DNA from: Flavobacterium sp. | GTDB lineage: Bacteria > Bacteroidota > Bacteroidia > Flavobacteriales > Flavobacteriaceae | Length of the DNA: 64,000 nucleotides | Reading direction: 5' to 3' | Assembly: GCA_012837155.1 (NCBI GenBank) | Contig: CP051546.1 | Location: forward strand, 2,008,224 to 2,072,223 | Part shown: positions 37,946-48,170 of the stretch, one piece after another | Position numbering within the stretch: the first letter of the stretch is position 1 | Layout of the letters: each line of letters begins with the position of its first letter | Notes under the pieces: model-generated | The model's input: the letters and a program-made list of their open reading frames with translations, nothing else | Database searches by the model: none | Told to the model about the DNA's origin: nothing | Translations under genes and position numbers: made by a program

Positions 37946-38018
37946 CGTCTCTTCGAGTGATTTTCAATAGTAATGCGCCAGCTTACTATTGAAAATTGTA
38001 TCGAGAAGCATTATAAAA
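37946..38018. repeat. 73-bp REP-like palindrome, copy 2
   Basis: Exact direct copy of 37360-37432, upstream of the GIY-YIG gene. Confidence 0.88.
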
Positions 38019-38106
38019 ACAAAACGTTCTCTATATTTCAATACGGTTTTCCGTCGCAAACCTCATAGAAATCAACCTGACACCCTTTTAACCTCAAAAC
38101 ATATTC

Positions 38107-40434
38107 TTACCCAATCACTTCCAATTTAGCAAATCGCAATAACAATTTCTTAATGCCACCCACTTCAAATTTGATTTCCGCTTTCTTGTCTGCCCCTGCC
38201 CCTTCAAGGTTTAGTACTTCGCCTTTGCCAAAACGTTCGTGCATCACAATATTTCCTGCTACCAATTTATTGTCAAATAAATTCGCAGCACCTGAATGAC
38301 TCGAAACGGGCTTCAATTTCCGAATAGTAATATCCGATTTGGGTTCATTATCTGTGATATATTTGGGAGGCGTTCCTGCAACAGGCTTCGCCAAACGCAA
38401 TTTAGATTTATCAATATCCCCAAAAATATCACTATCTATCATGGGCTTATAGCGATAATTTTTTTCTTCGGCGGTAAGGTATTCTAGGTATTTTCCATCG
38501 ATTTCTTCTATAAAACGCGAAGGTTCACTATCTGTTAATTTTCCCCAGCGGTAACGCGACTGCGCATACGTTAAATACGCCTGATGCTCCGCTCTAGTAA
38601 GTGCCACATAAAACAACCGACGCTCTTCTTCCAATTCACTTCGGGTGCTCATACTCATTGCACTTGGAAACAAATCTTCTTCCATTCCTACCACAAAAAC
38701 GTGTGGAAATTCTAATCCTTTGGCCAAATGTATCGTCATCAACGCCACACGATCTTCGTCGCTGGTATCTTTATCCAAATCCGTTGCCAGAGCTACATCT
38801 TCCATAAATTCAGACAAAGCCCCACGAGCACCATCAATTTCTTTTTGACCTTCGGTAAAATCCTTAATTCCGTTTAATAATTCCTCGATATTCTGAATTT
38901 TTGCCATTCCTTCCGGCGTAGCATCTTTCTTTAATTCTTGCACCAATCCTGTTTTCTTGGCTACGTGATCGGTAATAAAAAAAGCATCTTGATTTTCGTT
39001 TATAACTTGAAAACTCTGAATCATTGTTACAAAATCTTGGATTTTTTGCTTGGTTCCAGAGTTAAGTTTCAAGTCTATTTTATCAATATTCTGCATCACT
39101 TCAAAGATGGAACGCTTGTAATGATTGGCAGCAACAGTCAGTTTTTCGACCGTTGTATCGCCAATTCCTCGCGCTGGATAATTGATAACCCGAACTAATG
39201 CTTCTTCGTCTTTTGGATTAATAACCAATCGCAAATAACACAAAACATCCTTAATTTCTTTCCTTTGATAGAACGACAAACCACCATAAATTCGATACGG
39301 AATATCGCGTTTTCTCAGCGCATCCTCCATCGCGCGGGATTGCGCATTGGTGCGATACAAAATAGCAAATTGTCCATTCAACAGTTGGTTTTGCATCTTT
39401 TGTTCGAAAATCGTACTGGCTACAAAACGCCCTTCCTCGGCATCTGTCATGCTGCGATGCACTTTTATTTTGGCTCCATCGCTGTTCGCGGTCCAAACAA
39501 TTTTGTCGAGTTTGGTTTTATTTTTGTCAATAATCGAATTCGCCGCTTCGACAATATTTTTGGTCGAACGGTAATTTTGTTCCAATCGAAAGGTTTTCAC
39601 GCCTTCATAATCTTTCTGAAAATTCAGAATGTTATTGATATTGGCACCACGAAACGCATAGATACTTTGCGCATCATCCCCAACGACACATATATTTTGG
39701 AATTTATCCGACAATGCCCGAACAATCAAATACTGCGAATGATTGGTGTCTTGGTACTCATCAACCAGAATGTATCGAAAACGGTTCTGATATTTTGCCA
39801 ACACATCTGGAAAACGGGTTAATAATTCATTAGTTTTCAACAATAAATCATCAAAATCCATGGCACCTGATTTGAAACATCGTTCGACATAATTTTGGTA
39901 AATTTCGCCCAAACGAGGTTTTTTGCTCATGGCATCGGCTTCCTGTAATTCGGGATTATTGAAATAGGCTTTTACGGTTATTAAACTATTTTTATAAGAG
40001 GAAATCCGACTTAAAACTTGTTTGGGTTTGTAAATATCTCGATCCAATTGCATTTCCTTAATTACTGCCGATATTAACCGAACAGAATCTTGAGTGTCAT
40101 AAATCGTAAAATTCGAAGGATAACCCAATTTATCCGCTTCAGAACGCAAAATTCTTGCAAAAACAGAATGAAAAGTTCCCATCCAAAGATTTTTGGCTTC
40201 ATTGGAACCCACAATATCGGAGATACGCTTTTTCATTTCGCGCGCGGCTTTATTAGTAAAAGTCAAAGCCAAAATACTAAATGCATCCACACCCAAACTC
40301 ATCAAATAAGCAATCCGAATGGTTAATACACGTGTTTTTCCTGAACCAGCACCAGCAATAATAATCATCGGTCCGTCTTTTTGGAGTACGGGTTCGCGTT
40401 GGGCTTCGTTAAGTTGGTCAATATATTTGCGCAT
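38107..40434 (-). CDS. UvrD/PcrA/Rep-type DNA helicase
   Basis: 775 residues, intact. Superfamily 1A helicase: Q motif LNEAQREPVLQ, Walker A IAGAGSGKTRVLT at 24-36, Walker B YILVDEYQDTNHSQYLIVRA, motif III GDDAQSIYAFRGAN, motif IV LEQNYRSTKNI and motif VI FYVALTRAEHQAYLTYA. It unwinds DNA in repair and replication restart. The last 45 residues hold a beta domain (MHERFGKGEVLNLEGAGADK) as in PcrA. It could be named uvrD or pcrA. Confidence 0.94.
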   Translation of the reverse strand: MRKYIDQLNEAQREPVLQKDGPMIIIAGAGSGKTRVLTIRIAYLMSLGVDAFSILALTFTNKAAREMKKRISDIVGSNEAKNLWMGTFHSVFARILRSEADKLGYPSNFTIYDTQDSVRLISAVIKEMQLDRDIYKPKQVLSRISSYKNSLITVKAYFNNPELQEADAMSKKPRLGEIYQNYVERCFKSGAMDFDDLLLKTNELLTRFPDVLAKYQNRFRYILVDEYQDTNHSQYLIVRALSDKFQNICVVGDDAQSIYAFRGANINNILNFQKDYEGVKTFRLEQNYRSTKNIVEAANSIIDKNKTKLDKIVWTANSDGAKIKVHRSMTDAEEGRFVASTIFEQKMQNQLLNGQFAILYRTNAQSRAMEDALRKRDIPYRIYGGLSFYQRKEIKDVLCYLRLVINPKDEEALVRVINYPARGIGDTTVEKLTVAANHYKRSIFEVMQNIDKIDLKLNSGTKQKIQDFVTMIQSFQVINENQDAFFITDHVAKKTGLVQELKKDATPEGMAKIQNIEELLNGIKDFTEGQKEIDGARGALSEFMEDVALATDLDKDTSDEDRVALMTIHLAKGLEFPHVFVVGMEEDLFPSAMSMSTRSELEEERRLFYVALTRAEHQAYLTYAQSRYRWGKLTDSEPSRFIEEIDGKYLEYLTAEEKNYRYKPMIDSDIFGDIDKSKLRLAKPVAGTPPKYITDNEPKSDITIRKLKPVSSHSGAANLFDNKLVAGNIVMHERFGKGEVLNLEGAGADKKAEIKFEVGGIKKLLLRFAKLEVIG

Positions 40435-40492
40435 GAAAATTTTATGTTGATTGCAAAATTAAGGATTTAAGAATTAAAAAAAGAGTGCTTTG

Positions 40493-41260
40493 TTATTTAA
40501 AAAACACATCATATCCAAACCGAATTAAGGTGCCAATGACAACCACCAAAAAGAAAATTCGGATGAATCTATTTCCTTTGCTTATGGCTAATTTTGCGCC
40601 AAGCCAACCACCAAAAGCATTGCAAAATGCCATAGGAATTGCGATTGCCCATAAGATTTTTCCCTTCAACATAAACAGGCAAATCGATCCAAAATTAGTC
40701 GCTAGATTAACCATTTTGGCATTGGCGGAAGCGTGTAAAAAGTCAAATCCCATCAAAGCGATAAACGCCAAAACAAGAAAACTCCCTGTTCCTGGTCCAA
40801 TAAATCCGTCATAAAAGCCAACAATAAAACTAATGAGAACAGCATATAGAATTTGGGTTTGGGCTGAATGCGATTTTGTAATATGTTGCCCAAAATTTTT
40901 CTGAGCATAAGTATAAATTACCAAAAACGAAAGAACAATCAGTAATAAGGGCTTCATAAAATCATTGCTCACATAAGTCAACAAAGTAGAGCCTAAAAAT
41001 GCGGATGGAAATGCCAAAACCATCATAATTAGCAATAGTTTCCAGTTCATTTCTACCTTTTTAAGATATTGAAAAGCAGCAAATGAAGTACCACTAAAAG
41101 CAGGAACTTTTAGAGTACCAATAACTGCGGAAACAGGAAGATTGGGCAACATAATCAATCCTATTGGAGTTTGAATCAAACCGCCGCCACCCACAATGGC
41201 ATCAATAAATCCCGCAGCAAAAGCGGCTAAGCAAAGTGTAATTATAACGTAAGTCTCCAT
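40493..41260 (-). CDS. Sulfite exporter TauE/SafE-family membrane protein
   Basis: 255 residues, about eight helices in two repeats. AAFAAGFIDAIVGGGGLIQT at the N-terminus and IVGFYDGFIGPGTGSFLVLA in the second half are the paired TauE/SafE signature. It probably exports an organosulfur or other anion; the substrate is unknown. Confidence 0.92.
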   Translation of the reverse strand: METYVIITLCLAAFAAGFIDAIVGGGGLIQTPIGLIMLPNLPVSAVIGTLKVPAFSGTSFAAFQYLKKVEMNWKLLLIMMVLAFPSAFLGSTLLTYVSNDFMKPLLLIVLSFLVIYTYAQKNFGQHITKSHSAQTQILYAVLISFIVGFYDGFIGPGTGSFLVLAFIALMGFDFLHASANAKMVNLATNFGSICLFMLKGKILWAIAIPMAFCNAFGGWLGAKLAISKGNRFIRIFFLVVVIGTLIRFGYDVFFK

Positions 41261-41347
41261 TTTTAATAAAATTTTTCCAAATGTAATCTATAACTTTATT
41301 GGTTTATTCGTTAATTTGTCTTTGGTTAACAAAATTTAAAAAAAGCG

Positions 41348-41868
41348 ATGGATTCAACACGAATAATAGAATTAGTAAGTTATACCTTGCCAACACTAAT
41401 AATGGCATTTGTTGCTTATAGTTTCTTTGAACTCTACACAAAAAATGAAACTGAAAAGAGAAACTATTTATTGAAAAAAGACACCAAACCAGACACTTTG
41501 TCCTTGCGTTTACAGGCTTACGAAAGAATGACTTTGTTTTTAGAACGCATCAATCCATCCCAATTATTGGTGCGCATTACACCAATTTCGAACGATAAAA
41601 GAGATTACCAAATTTTGTAATTGCACAAATTGAACAAGAATTTGAGCATAATCTAACGCAGCAAATTTACGTCTCAGATGACTGTTGGTCTATAATTATG
41701 ACTGCCAAAAATGCCACAATTCAAATGCTATTAGTAGCAGCACAAAACGAAAAAATTAGCGATGCAAATCAGTTGCGAGAATTGATATTAAAAGATTTAT
41801 TCGACAAACCATCGCCAAGCAGCGCAGCTGTGGCATTTATCAAAAACGAAGTCATGCAATTGTGGTAG
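41348..41868 (+). CDS. DUF7935-type hypothetical protein, frameshifted
   Basis: Corrected length 173 or so. One helix near the start (TLPTLIMAFVAYSFFELYT), then a basic linker and cytosolic part with LSLRLQAYERMTLFLERINP. A lost A near 41609-41612 breaks KRDYQNFVIAQIEQEFEHNL; after restoration it continues to FIKNEVMQLW. I know this as a conserved Flavobacteriia protein without known role. Its stop directly abuts the stop of the convergent patatin gene. Confidence 0.7.
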
Positions 41869-42771
41869 TTATTGCTTATTCTCGCTCATAATTTCACTTC
41901 TTTCTCTAGCCGATTCAAATCCTTGATTCCACCATTTTTGCATATTTTCTTTATTAAAAACTAATGCGTTATTGGTCAATTGTGTTGGCGTGTAATATAA
42001 ATTGAGTTTTACATTTTTGTTTATGGCGGCTAATTTTCCTATGGCAATGTCATTTTTTTTGACCTGTTCCATCAAAGTGCTGTACAAATTGACCATTAGT
42101 GAAAACGGGTTTTTTCCTGTAGATTTTGGCAAAATAGCCACTTCTGTATCTAAAATAATGGCATCAACCTCGGTCGCGCCAAGCCGAATTGCTTCCCGAA
42201 TGGGAACCAAACTCGTGAAACCGCCATCACCATAATCCGAATTGTTTCTAGTTGCCAAACTCATAAACGGAATATAATTGCAGGAAATCCAAACCCAATC
42301 GCAAAAATCATTATAACTAAAATCTAAAATCGATTTGTATTCTACCTCACTACTATTCAAATTAGTAACCGTAACAATCACATTTTTATTTCCCGTTTTA
42401 AGCGCCTCAAAATCCTTTTTTGTGATTGTTTTTTTGATTAATTTTTTCAAATTATAGCTTTCGCCAAATGTTTTAGAGCCTTGAAAAAAGTTTATCAACA
42501 CATTAAAATGATTGATTTTAATGACATCGACACCATTTCTGTTTTTAATTCTAAACGGGCTTCTGCTAAATATACTATTCTGATTTACAGAAATATATGC
42601 TTTTTTTATTACTTCTATTTTCCCCAAAGCCAAATGTGAAACCAGCAAACTTCCTGTCGATGTTCCAATAAAAATATCATAATCATTTTTCATTTCTTCC
42701 AAAAGATACTGCGCAACACCACCAGCAAATGCCCCTTTGCTTCCACCACCAGAAATAACTAATGCTCTCAT
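41869..42771 (-). CDS. Patatin-like phospholipase family protein
   Basis: 300 residues. The oxyanion motif GGGSKGAFAGG is at residues 8-18, the nucleophile Ser lies in FIGTSTGSLLVSHLA near 40 and the dyad Asp in YGDGGFTSLVPI near 180. It should hydrolyse acyl esters in lipids. There is no signal peptide, so it is probably cytosolic. It lies 20 bases past the M1 peptidase gene stop, in the same orientation. Confidence 0.92.
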   Translation of the reverse strand: MRALVISGGGSKGAFAGGVAQYLLEEMKNDYDIFIGTSTGSLLVSHLALGKIEVIKKAYISVNQNSIFSRSPFRIKNRNGVDVIKINHFNVLINFFQGSKTFGESYNLKKLIKKTITKKDFEALKTGNKNVIVTVTNLNSSEVEYKSILDFSYNDFCDWVWISCNYIPFMSLATRNNSDYGDGGFTSLVPIREAIRLGATEVDAIILDTEVAILPKSTGKNPFSLMVNLYSTLMEQVKKNDIAIGKLAAINKNVKLNLYYTPTQLTNNALVFNKENMQKWWNQGFESARERSEIMSENKQ

Positions 42772-42790
42772 AAGAATTGATTTAAAAATA

Positions 42791-44854
42791 CTACTCTTTT
42801 AGCAATCGATTCAATTGAAACTGCTCTTTGTCGTCTAAATTAGGTAAAATCTTCTCTAAAGAAATTCTAATTTCCTTATATTTTAATAAAGTACGAATTT
42901 GCTCTCTGCCAAATTTAGAAAATTGCCATATAGGGTGCGTCGTCGAATGGATTAAATTTTTAAGTACCGTATCATTTATTAGATGAAAAGCAATTAGTTT
43001 CTCTAAAGCACTTTCTCTCGTCGTTGCCTCAAAATTAGACGAAGAATAAGCTATCAATTCTTCGATTAAAATTTTCCTATCAGCAGGATAATCATCCGTT
43101 GATAAGGCAAGCGACAGCCATAAAATTCTCAAATTATGATTCTTAAAACCAATCCAATTCTTTGATTTTTCTAAATATTCCTTACGGTGTTCAGGAAAAT
43201 TATTCCACAAATTATACAAGGCAATTTCTTGTGTTTGATACGATTTCTCATCAAGTAAGCGCTCATATACGGTTCTAAATTCACTTGGAATCTTTGTCAA
43301 AATTCCAGCCACCGCTTGGCGAACTTGCGTGTTTTTATCTTCCAAAGCCAAAATCAATAAGGGTTTTGAATCTTCAAATTTTTCATTTTCTAATTGATAA
43401 ACGATGGCTTTTTTTATAAAAAAGGCCTCATCTGATTCAAGAGTTTTAGCAAAAAAAAACTTCTTTTCGGATAAGGGTTTGTTTTTCATTTTTTCAACAT
43501 CAAGCAGCAATTGAATGTTTTTATTTTTTAAAAGTAAATTATTGACAATTTTAGCATTAAATCCAGTATTTTCAAGCCATACTTTACTAAAATTATTCAA
43601 ATCATAATCCGAAACCTTCTTGATTTCGTCAAGAAAATCAGAAGTATCTACGTTTTGAAAAGAATATTTATTGATGTAATTCCTCACGGCTTTTCGAAAA
43701 GATTCTTCTCCAATTCCTTCCCGCAATACGTGTAAAGCCCAAGCCCCTTTTTGATAAAAACTCAAAGCACTTGCCTTCGGGTTCAAGATAGGAATCGTGT
43801 CGGTTTTTGAGGCTTGTTGGAGTTCTTGTGCATAGGTCTCTAATTTAGAATAAAAATAATCTTCCCCATAAATTTCTTTTTCGGCAAGCAAGGCGTAATA
43901 ACTAGCAAACCCCTCTTGCAACCAATGATCTTTTCCGCTTTTAGCGGTAATCAAATCGCCAAACCATTGATGAGCCAGTTCATGTGCATTTACATTCGTG
44001 TAATTTCTGTCTTCAAATCCTGTGGAATCTACAACAAACTGACTCGAGAAAAGGGTTGCCGAAGTGTTCTCCATTCCGGCATAAAGAAAATCGCGAACAG
44101 GAATTTGTTTGTATATTTTCCAAGGATACCCCACTCCTATTTCTTTTTCTAAAAAGTCGAAAATTTGTTTAGAATACCGATACGTTGGCTCAAATTTAAC
44201 GGAATCATCTGGCTCGTAATACATTTCTAAAGGAATTCCTGATTTCGAAAATTCGATTTTTTTATCAAATTTTCCGATGGCAAGCATCAATAAATAAGAA
44301 CTCATGGGCTTTTGCATGCTGTATCTCCAAAGCATTGAATTTTGACTTTCTACTTTATTTTGCAAAATGCCATTCGAAATCACTTGGTATTTCGAATCGA
44401 AAATTACTTCCATATTAAAAATCAATTTTTCATTCACATCATCAAAACTCGGAAACCAATTACTGGTATATTTTCCTTGACCTTGAGTCCAAATTTGCAA
44501 ATTATTTTCGGTTTTGGAACCAACAAAATACAAGGCTTGCTTTGGGAATGCCTTATACTCAAACTGAATTGTATTTTTCCCTTTTTTAAATGGATGCATC
44601 AGCAAAAGTTGTTTTCCATTGGTAGCAAATCTTATTTTTTTAGTGTTCATTTCTACTCTAGAAAAGGCCATGTTTTGAGCATCAATTTTGATGGTGTCTA
44701 CAGGTTTTAAAACATCGAACGAATAGCGAACCAAGCCGGAAACTGATTTTTCCTCAGCGTTTATACTTACTTGAGCCGAAACCGATTTGAAATCGATAAA
44801 TTTAGTTTGCTGAGAAAAAGCTAAGGAGGAAAAAAAAATTAATAGGTATTTCAT
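42791..44854 (-). CDS. M1-family aminopeptidase (secreted)
   Basis: 687 residues from MKYLLIFFSSLAFSQQ, which I prefer over the ATG 30 bases upstream because it gives a normal signal peptide. Zinc site NVNAHELAHQWFGDLI with E further on in HWLQEGFASYYALLAE; the GAMEN-like exopeptidase motif is GMENTSA. It has a HEAT-like C-terminal domain. It cleaves N-terminal residues from peptides, probably in the periplasm. It is likely co-transcribed with the patatin gene. Confidence 0.94.
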   Translation of the reverse strand: MKYLLIFFSSLAFSQQTKFIDFKSVSAQVSINAEEKSVSGLVRYSFDVLKPVDTIKIDAQNMAFSRVEMNTKKIRFATNGKQLLLMHPFKKGKNTIQFEYKAFPKQALYFVGSKTENNLQIWTQGQGKYTSNWFPSFDDVNEKLIFNMEVIFDSKYQVISNGILQNKVESQNSMLWRYSMQKPMSSYLLMLAIGKFDKKIEFSKSGIPLEMYYEPDDSVKFEPTYRYSKQIFDFLEKEIGVGYPWKIYKQIPVRDFLYAGMENTSATLFSSQFVVDSTGFEDRNYTNVNAHELAHQWFGDLITAKSGKDHWLQEGFASYYALLAEKEIYGEDYFYSKLETYAQELQQASKTDTIPILNPKASALSFYQKGAWALHVLREGIGEESFRKAVRNYINKYSFQNVDTSDFLDEIKKVSDYDLNNFSKVWLENTGFNAKIVNNLLLKNKNIQLLLDVEKMKNKPLSEKKFFFAKTLESDEAFFIKKAIVYQLENEKFEDSKPLLILALEDKNTQVRQAVAGILTKIPSEFRTVYERLLDEKSYQTQEIALYNLWNNFPEHRKEYLEKSKNWIGFKNHNLRILWLSLALSTDDYPADRKILIEELIAYSSSNFEATTRESALEKLIAFHLINDTVLKNLIHSTTHPIWQFSKFGREQIRTLLKYKEIRISLEKILPNLDDKEQFQLNRLLKE

Positions 44855-44953
44855 TCTTGAATAATTTAAAACTAAGAGTCTCAAAGTTACAAAGGTTTAG
44901 GAAACTAATAGACTAATTTTGTAAGTTTACCTCCGAAAAAAAATAAAATTCCA

Positions 44954-45691
44954 TTGAGAAAAAAGCCTTATTTAATTGGAGTAGCGGAAAGGATTCCGCT
45001 CTAGCCCTATACAAAACGTTGCAAAATCCTGAATTTGACATTAGTTGCCTAATTACCAGTGTAAACCAACAATACCAACGTATTTCGATGCATGGTGTTC
45101 GGGTTGAATTGTTGTATCAACAAGCCAAAAGCATTGGTTTACCTCTTGAAATTATGCAAATTCCAGAAATGCCAACAATGGAAGTCTATGAAAAAGTCAT
45201 GCAGGAAAAATTGACTCAATTGAAAAATCAAGGAATAACACATTCTATTTTTGGGGATATTTTTCTTGAGGATTTGAGAAAATATAGAGAAAACAAATTA
45301 TCTGAACTAGGTTTCCAAGGTGTTTTTTCCGCTATGGAAAATACCTACTCAGGACTTAATCCAAGAATTTATAAGTCTGGGTTTTAAAACGATTGTCGTT
45401 TGTGTAAACGAGCGTTTTTTGGACAAAAGTTTTGTAGGGCGTATTATTGATCAGGATTTTATCAACGATTTACCGGAAAACGTAGATGTTTGTGGCGAAA
45501 ACGGCGAGTTTCACACTTTTACCTTTGATGGCCCTATTTTCTCTAAACCCATCGCTTTTGAAATGGGAGAAATTGTTTATAGAAAGTATGAAAAACCAAA
45601 AGAAGAAAGTTCCAATACAGCCTGTGATACATCGGCAAGTGATTCATTTGACTTCGGGTTTTGGTATTGCGATTTGCTAGAAACGAATTAA
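44954..45691 (+). CDS. Diphthine--ammonia ligase-like ATP pyrophosphatase (Dph6 family), frameshifted
   Basis: The PP-loop text KKALFNWSSGKDSALALYKT precedes SVNQQYQRISMHGVRVELL; THSIFGDIFLEDLRKYRENK and CGENGEFHTFTFDGPIF are typical of the family. The true bacterial substrate is unknown, because bacteria lack diphthamide. One extra T in the T6 run at 45323-45328 splits it; corrected, GFQGVFPLWKIPTQDLIQEF is continuous. The start is uncertain: no ATG fits, and TTG 44954 works only with one more base. Product is about 245 residues. Confidence 0.85.
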
Positions 45692-45709
45692 AGGATAAAA
45701 CAAATAGTG

Positions 45710-46255
45710 CTATTGATTCTCGTATATTTTCAACAATTGTGTCACGGTATTCCAATTCCGAATGGTTGCCGTTACATTCAATTTTTTCTCGATATATTTT
45801 TGATCAAATCTTGTTTTTCCTGCGCCAACAGCATATTTGATATAAATTCGACTGGTGTCAATACTCGCTTCATCGGGTTTAAATTGGCTAATTTTCAAGC
45901 CGTTGATACTCTCGCTAGATAATGTCGTTGAAACGAAGGCCACGTACAATTTTTTACTATCAACGGCAGTTTCTTTCAAAAATGGGTTGTTAGTAAAACA
46001 AGCTTTTAAATCGGCTATACCAATAACCACAACAGGAACTTCGTAACCAAATACTTTAAAAATTTCCTGCTTTATTTTGAAACCCACGGCAGCTGGATTT
46101 TCCTCTTCGGTGTCCACAAATACATTTCCTGATTGAATATACGTTTGCACATTTTGGAAACCAATGGCTTCTAAAGTTGTTTTCAAAGCCTCCATTTTTA
46201 TCATGTTGTGTCCGGAAACGTTGATGCCACGAAGAAGTGCGAGATGGGTTGTCAT
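45710..46255 (-). CDS. DUF1697-family protein
   Basis: 181 residues. LALLRGINVSGHNMIKMEAL and VQTYIQSGNVFVDTEE are the family hallmarks, with RNWNTVTQLLKIYEN at the end. The function is unknown. It is convergent with the Dph6-like gene, with an 18-base gap. Confidence 0.93.
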   Translation of the reverse strand: MTTHLALLRGINVSGHNMIKMEALKTTLEAIGFQNVQTYIQSGNVFVDTEEENPAAVGFKIKQEIFKVFGYEVPVVVIGIADLKACFTNNPFLKETAVDSKKLYVAFVSTTLSSESINGLKISQFKPDEASIDTSRIYIKYAVGAGKTRFDQKYIEKKLNVTATIRNWNTVTQLLKIYENQ

Positions 46256-46313
46256 TGTTTTGGTAATTTTAATTATACAAATAAATTACTTTTTTATTTA
46301 TCTTCCCTTCAAA

Positions 46314-46364
46314 TATAGTCAAATTTTATTCTTGAGTGTTACTTATAGTCTTTGATTTATAGTC
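46314..46364. promoter_or_regulatory. Three TATAGTC boxes upstream of the XRE regulator
   Basis: TATAGTC at 46314, 46344 and 46358. The last two are 14 bp apart, the spacing of half-sites for a small HTH dimer. They fit an autoregulatory operator like the C-boxes of restriction-modification control proteins. Confidence 0.45.
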
Positions 46365-46387
46365 AACAAAGTTAGAGTTTTGCATTC

Positions 46388-46621
46388 ATGGATGTCAGAA
46401 AAAAAATAGGGCAAAGAATTAAGGATTTACGAGAACTCTCGTCAATGTCTCAAAAGGATTTGGCTTATTCTGCTGATTTAGACAGAAGTTATATTGCATC
46501 TGTGGAAAACGGCAGCAGAAACATCTCAATTGTCAATATTGAAAAAATTGCAATTGCGCTTAATGTAACAGTAACTGAATTTTTTAAAAGCAACTACTTT
46601 GAGAACACTACAACAAATTAA
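46388..46621 (+). CDS. Small XRE-type (C-protein-like) regulator
   Basis: 77 residues, all helix-turn-helix: IGQRIKDLRELSSMSQKDLA, then YSADLDRSYIASVENGSRNI and VNIEKIAIALNVTVTEFFK. Size and sequence fit controller proteins of type II restriction-modification systems. No methylase or intact nuclease gene is next to it, so it seems orphaned. Three TATAGTC boxes lie upstream. Confidence 0.85.
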   Translation: MDVRKKIGQRIKDLRELSSMSQKDLAYSADLDRSYIASVENGSRNISIVNIEKIAIALNVTVTEFFKSNYFENTTTN

Positions 46622-46785
46622 GCAAGAGTAACATTAGCTCAAAACCCTTTAACTCTTTCAGAATCGTTAGAAATAATTAAACTTGCGATAGAAGATGTAA
46701 TCCGTTCGGCTGGTTCAGTTGGAAAAACATCTTTAATTGCATCTCAGCAAATTGTAAATTTATTACATGAAACTGTAAAATCATC
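46622..46785 (+). pseudogene. Truncated coding remnant after the XRE gene
   Basis: In-frame text NPLTLSESLEIIKLAIEDVI then [20 protein letters not shown] and LHETVKSS looks like real protein but has no start or proper end. It runs into the antisense of the rocD 3' end. It may be the N-terminus of a lost restriction enzyme or partner. A deletion joining it to rocD would also explain rocD's odd tail ([11 protein letters not shown]). Confidence 0.4.
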
Positions 46786-48021
46786 CAATGCTTTTTCGAT
46801 AATTGACAAACAGGCATAAATTTGACTTTCGGTAATGACTAATGGCGGTGCCAGTCTAATTTTATTACCGTGCGTTGGCTTTGCTAACAAACCGTATTCG
46901 CTAAATTTCATGCAAATTTGCCAAGCCAAATCGGACTCTTCATCACAGTTAATGACAATTGCATTCAGCAAACCTTTTCCACGAACTAAGGCAATCAAAG
47001 TGTTTTTTTGAGCTATTTCGTTCAACCCTTTCCTCAAAATAATCCCCAAACGTTCTGCATTTTCGGCCAATTTTTCTTCTCTAATTACTTCAAGTGCGGC
47101 AATGGCAACCGCGGCAGCTATTGGATTTCCTCCAAAAGTAGAACCGTGCTGCCCAGGTTTAATCACATTCATAATAGCATCATTAGCCAAAACCGCTGAT
47201 ACAGGATAAACGCCTCCCGAAAGGGCTTTGCCCAAAATTAAAATATCGGGTTGTACGTTTTCGTGATGCACGGTCAATAATTTCCCAGTTCTTGCAATTC
47301 CCGTTTGCACTTCGTCTGCTATGAATAAAACATTATATTGCTCGCAAAGTGCTTTGGCTTTCGCCAAATAACCGTCGGAAGGGACATAAACACCCGCTTC
47401 ACCCTGAATAGGCTCTACTAAAAAACCCGCAATATTTGTAGATGATTGTAATACATTTTCTAAGGCTTGAATAGCATCATAAGGAATTTTAATAAATCCA
47501 GAGGTAAAAGGACCAAAACTTTTTCGTGCGGTTTCATCATTAGAAAAAGAGATAATAGTTGTCGTTCTTCCGTGAAAATTATTTTCGCAAACAATAATTT
47601 GCGCTTGATTTTCAGGAATTCCTTTTACTTCATAAGCCCATTTTCTACATAATTTAAGTGCCGTTTCTACCGCTTCGGCACCAGTATTCATTGGCAAAAC
47701 TTTATCAAAACCAAAATATTTAGTGATGTATTCCTCATAATTTCCCAATTGGTCATTATAAAAAGCACGAGATGTCAAAGCCAAAGTTTGAGCTTGTTGA
47801 AGCATTGCATTGACAATTTTAGGATGACAATGCCCTTGATTTACCGCAGAATAAGCCGATAAAAAATCGAAATATTTTTTATCATCCAAATCCCAAACAA
47901 AAACACCTTCTCCCCTTTTTAAAACGACAGGCAATGGATGGTAATTATGCGCTCCATATTTATTTTCTTTTGCTATCATTTCTTCGGCTTTAGAAGAACG
48001 TATTTGTTGTATTGACTCCAT
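46744..48021 (-). CDS. rocD: Ornithine--oxo-acid aminotransferase
   Basis: 425 residues from [20 protein letters not shown]; the upstream in-frame ATG is unlikely. PLP enzyme of class [35 protein letters not shown] and the lysine in [15 protein letters not shown]. It converts ornithine and 2-oxoglutarate to glutamate semialdehyde and glutamate. The last residues past ALDDF seem to come from foreign DNA. It is divergent from an Lrp-type gene, its likely regulator. Confidence 0.94.
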   Translation of the reverse strand: MESIQQIRSSKAEEMIAKENKYGAHNYHPLPVVLKRGEGVFVWDLDDKKYFDFLSAYSAVNQGHCHPKIVNAMLQQAQTLALTSRAFYNDQLGNYEEYITKYFGFDKVLPMNTGAEAVETALKLCRKWAYEVKGIPENQAQIIVCENNFHGRTTTIISFSNDETARKSFGPFTSGFIKIPYDAIQALENVLQSSTNIAGFLVEPIQGEAGVYVPSDGYLAKAKALCEQYNVLFIADEVQTGIARTGKLLTVHHENVQPDILILGKALSGGVYPVSAVLANDAIMNVIKPGQHGSTFGGNPIAAAVAIAALEVIREEKLAENAERLGIILRKGLNEIAQKNTLIALVRGKGLLNAIVINCDEESDLAWQICMKFSEYGLLAKPTHGNKIRLAPPLVITESQIYACLSIIEKALDDFTVSCNKFTIC

Positions 48022-48170
48022 GATAAAGTTTTTTTTAAAGATTTTCGAACACAAAAATAATAAAATATTTTATTTTATAATGAATAATAATAATTTTGAC
48101 TTACATTTGATTAAAATAAGTCATATTTTTTTTTAAATCGATGATTTAAGTTATTTTAATTTTTAAAACA

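Noticed and set aside
41348-41620. A 90-residue stand-alone membrane protein
   Set aside because: The continuing frame after one restored A gives a longer conserved protein ending at 41868.
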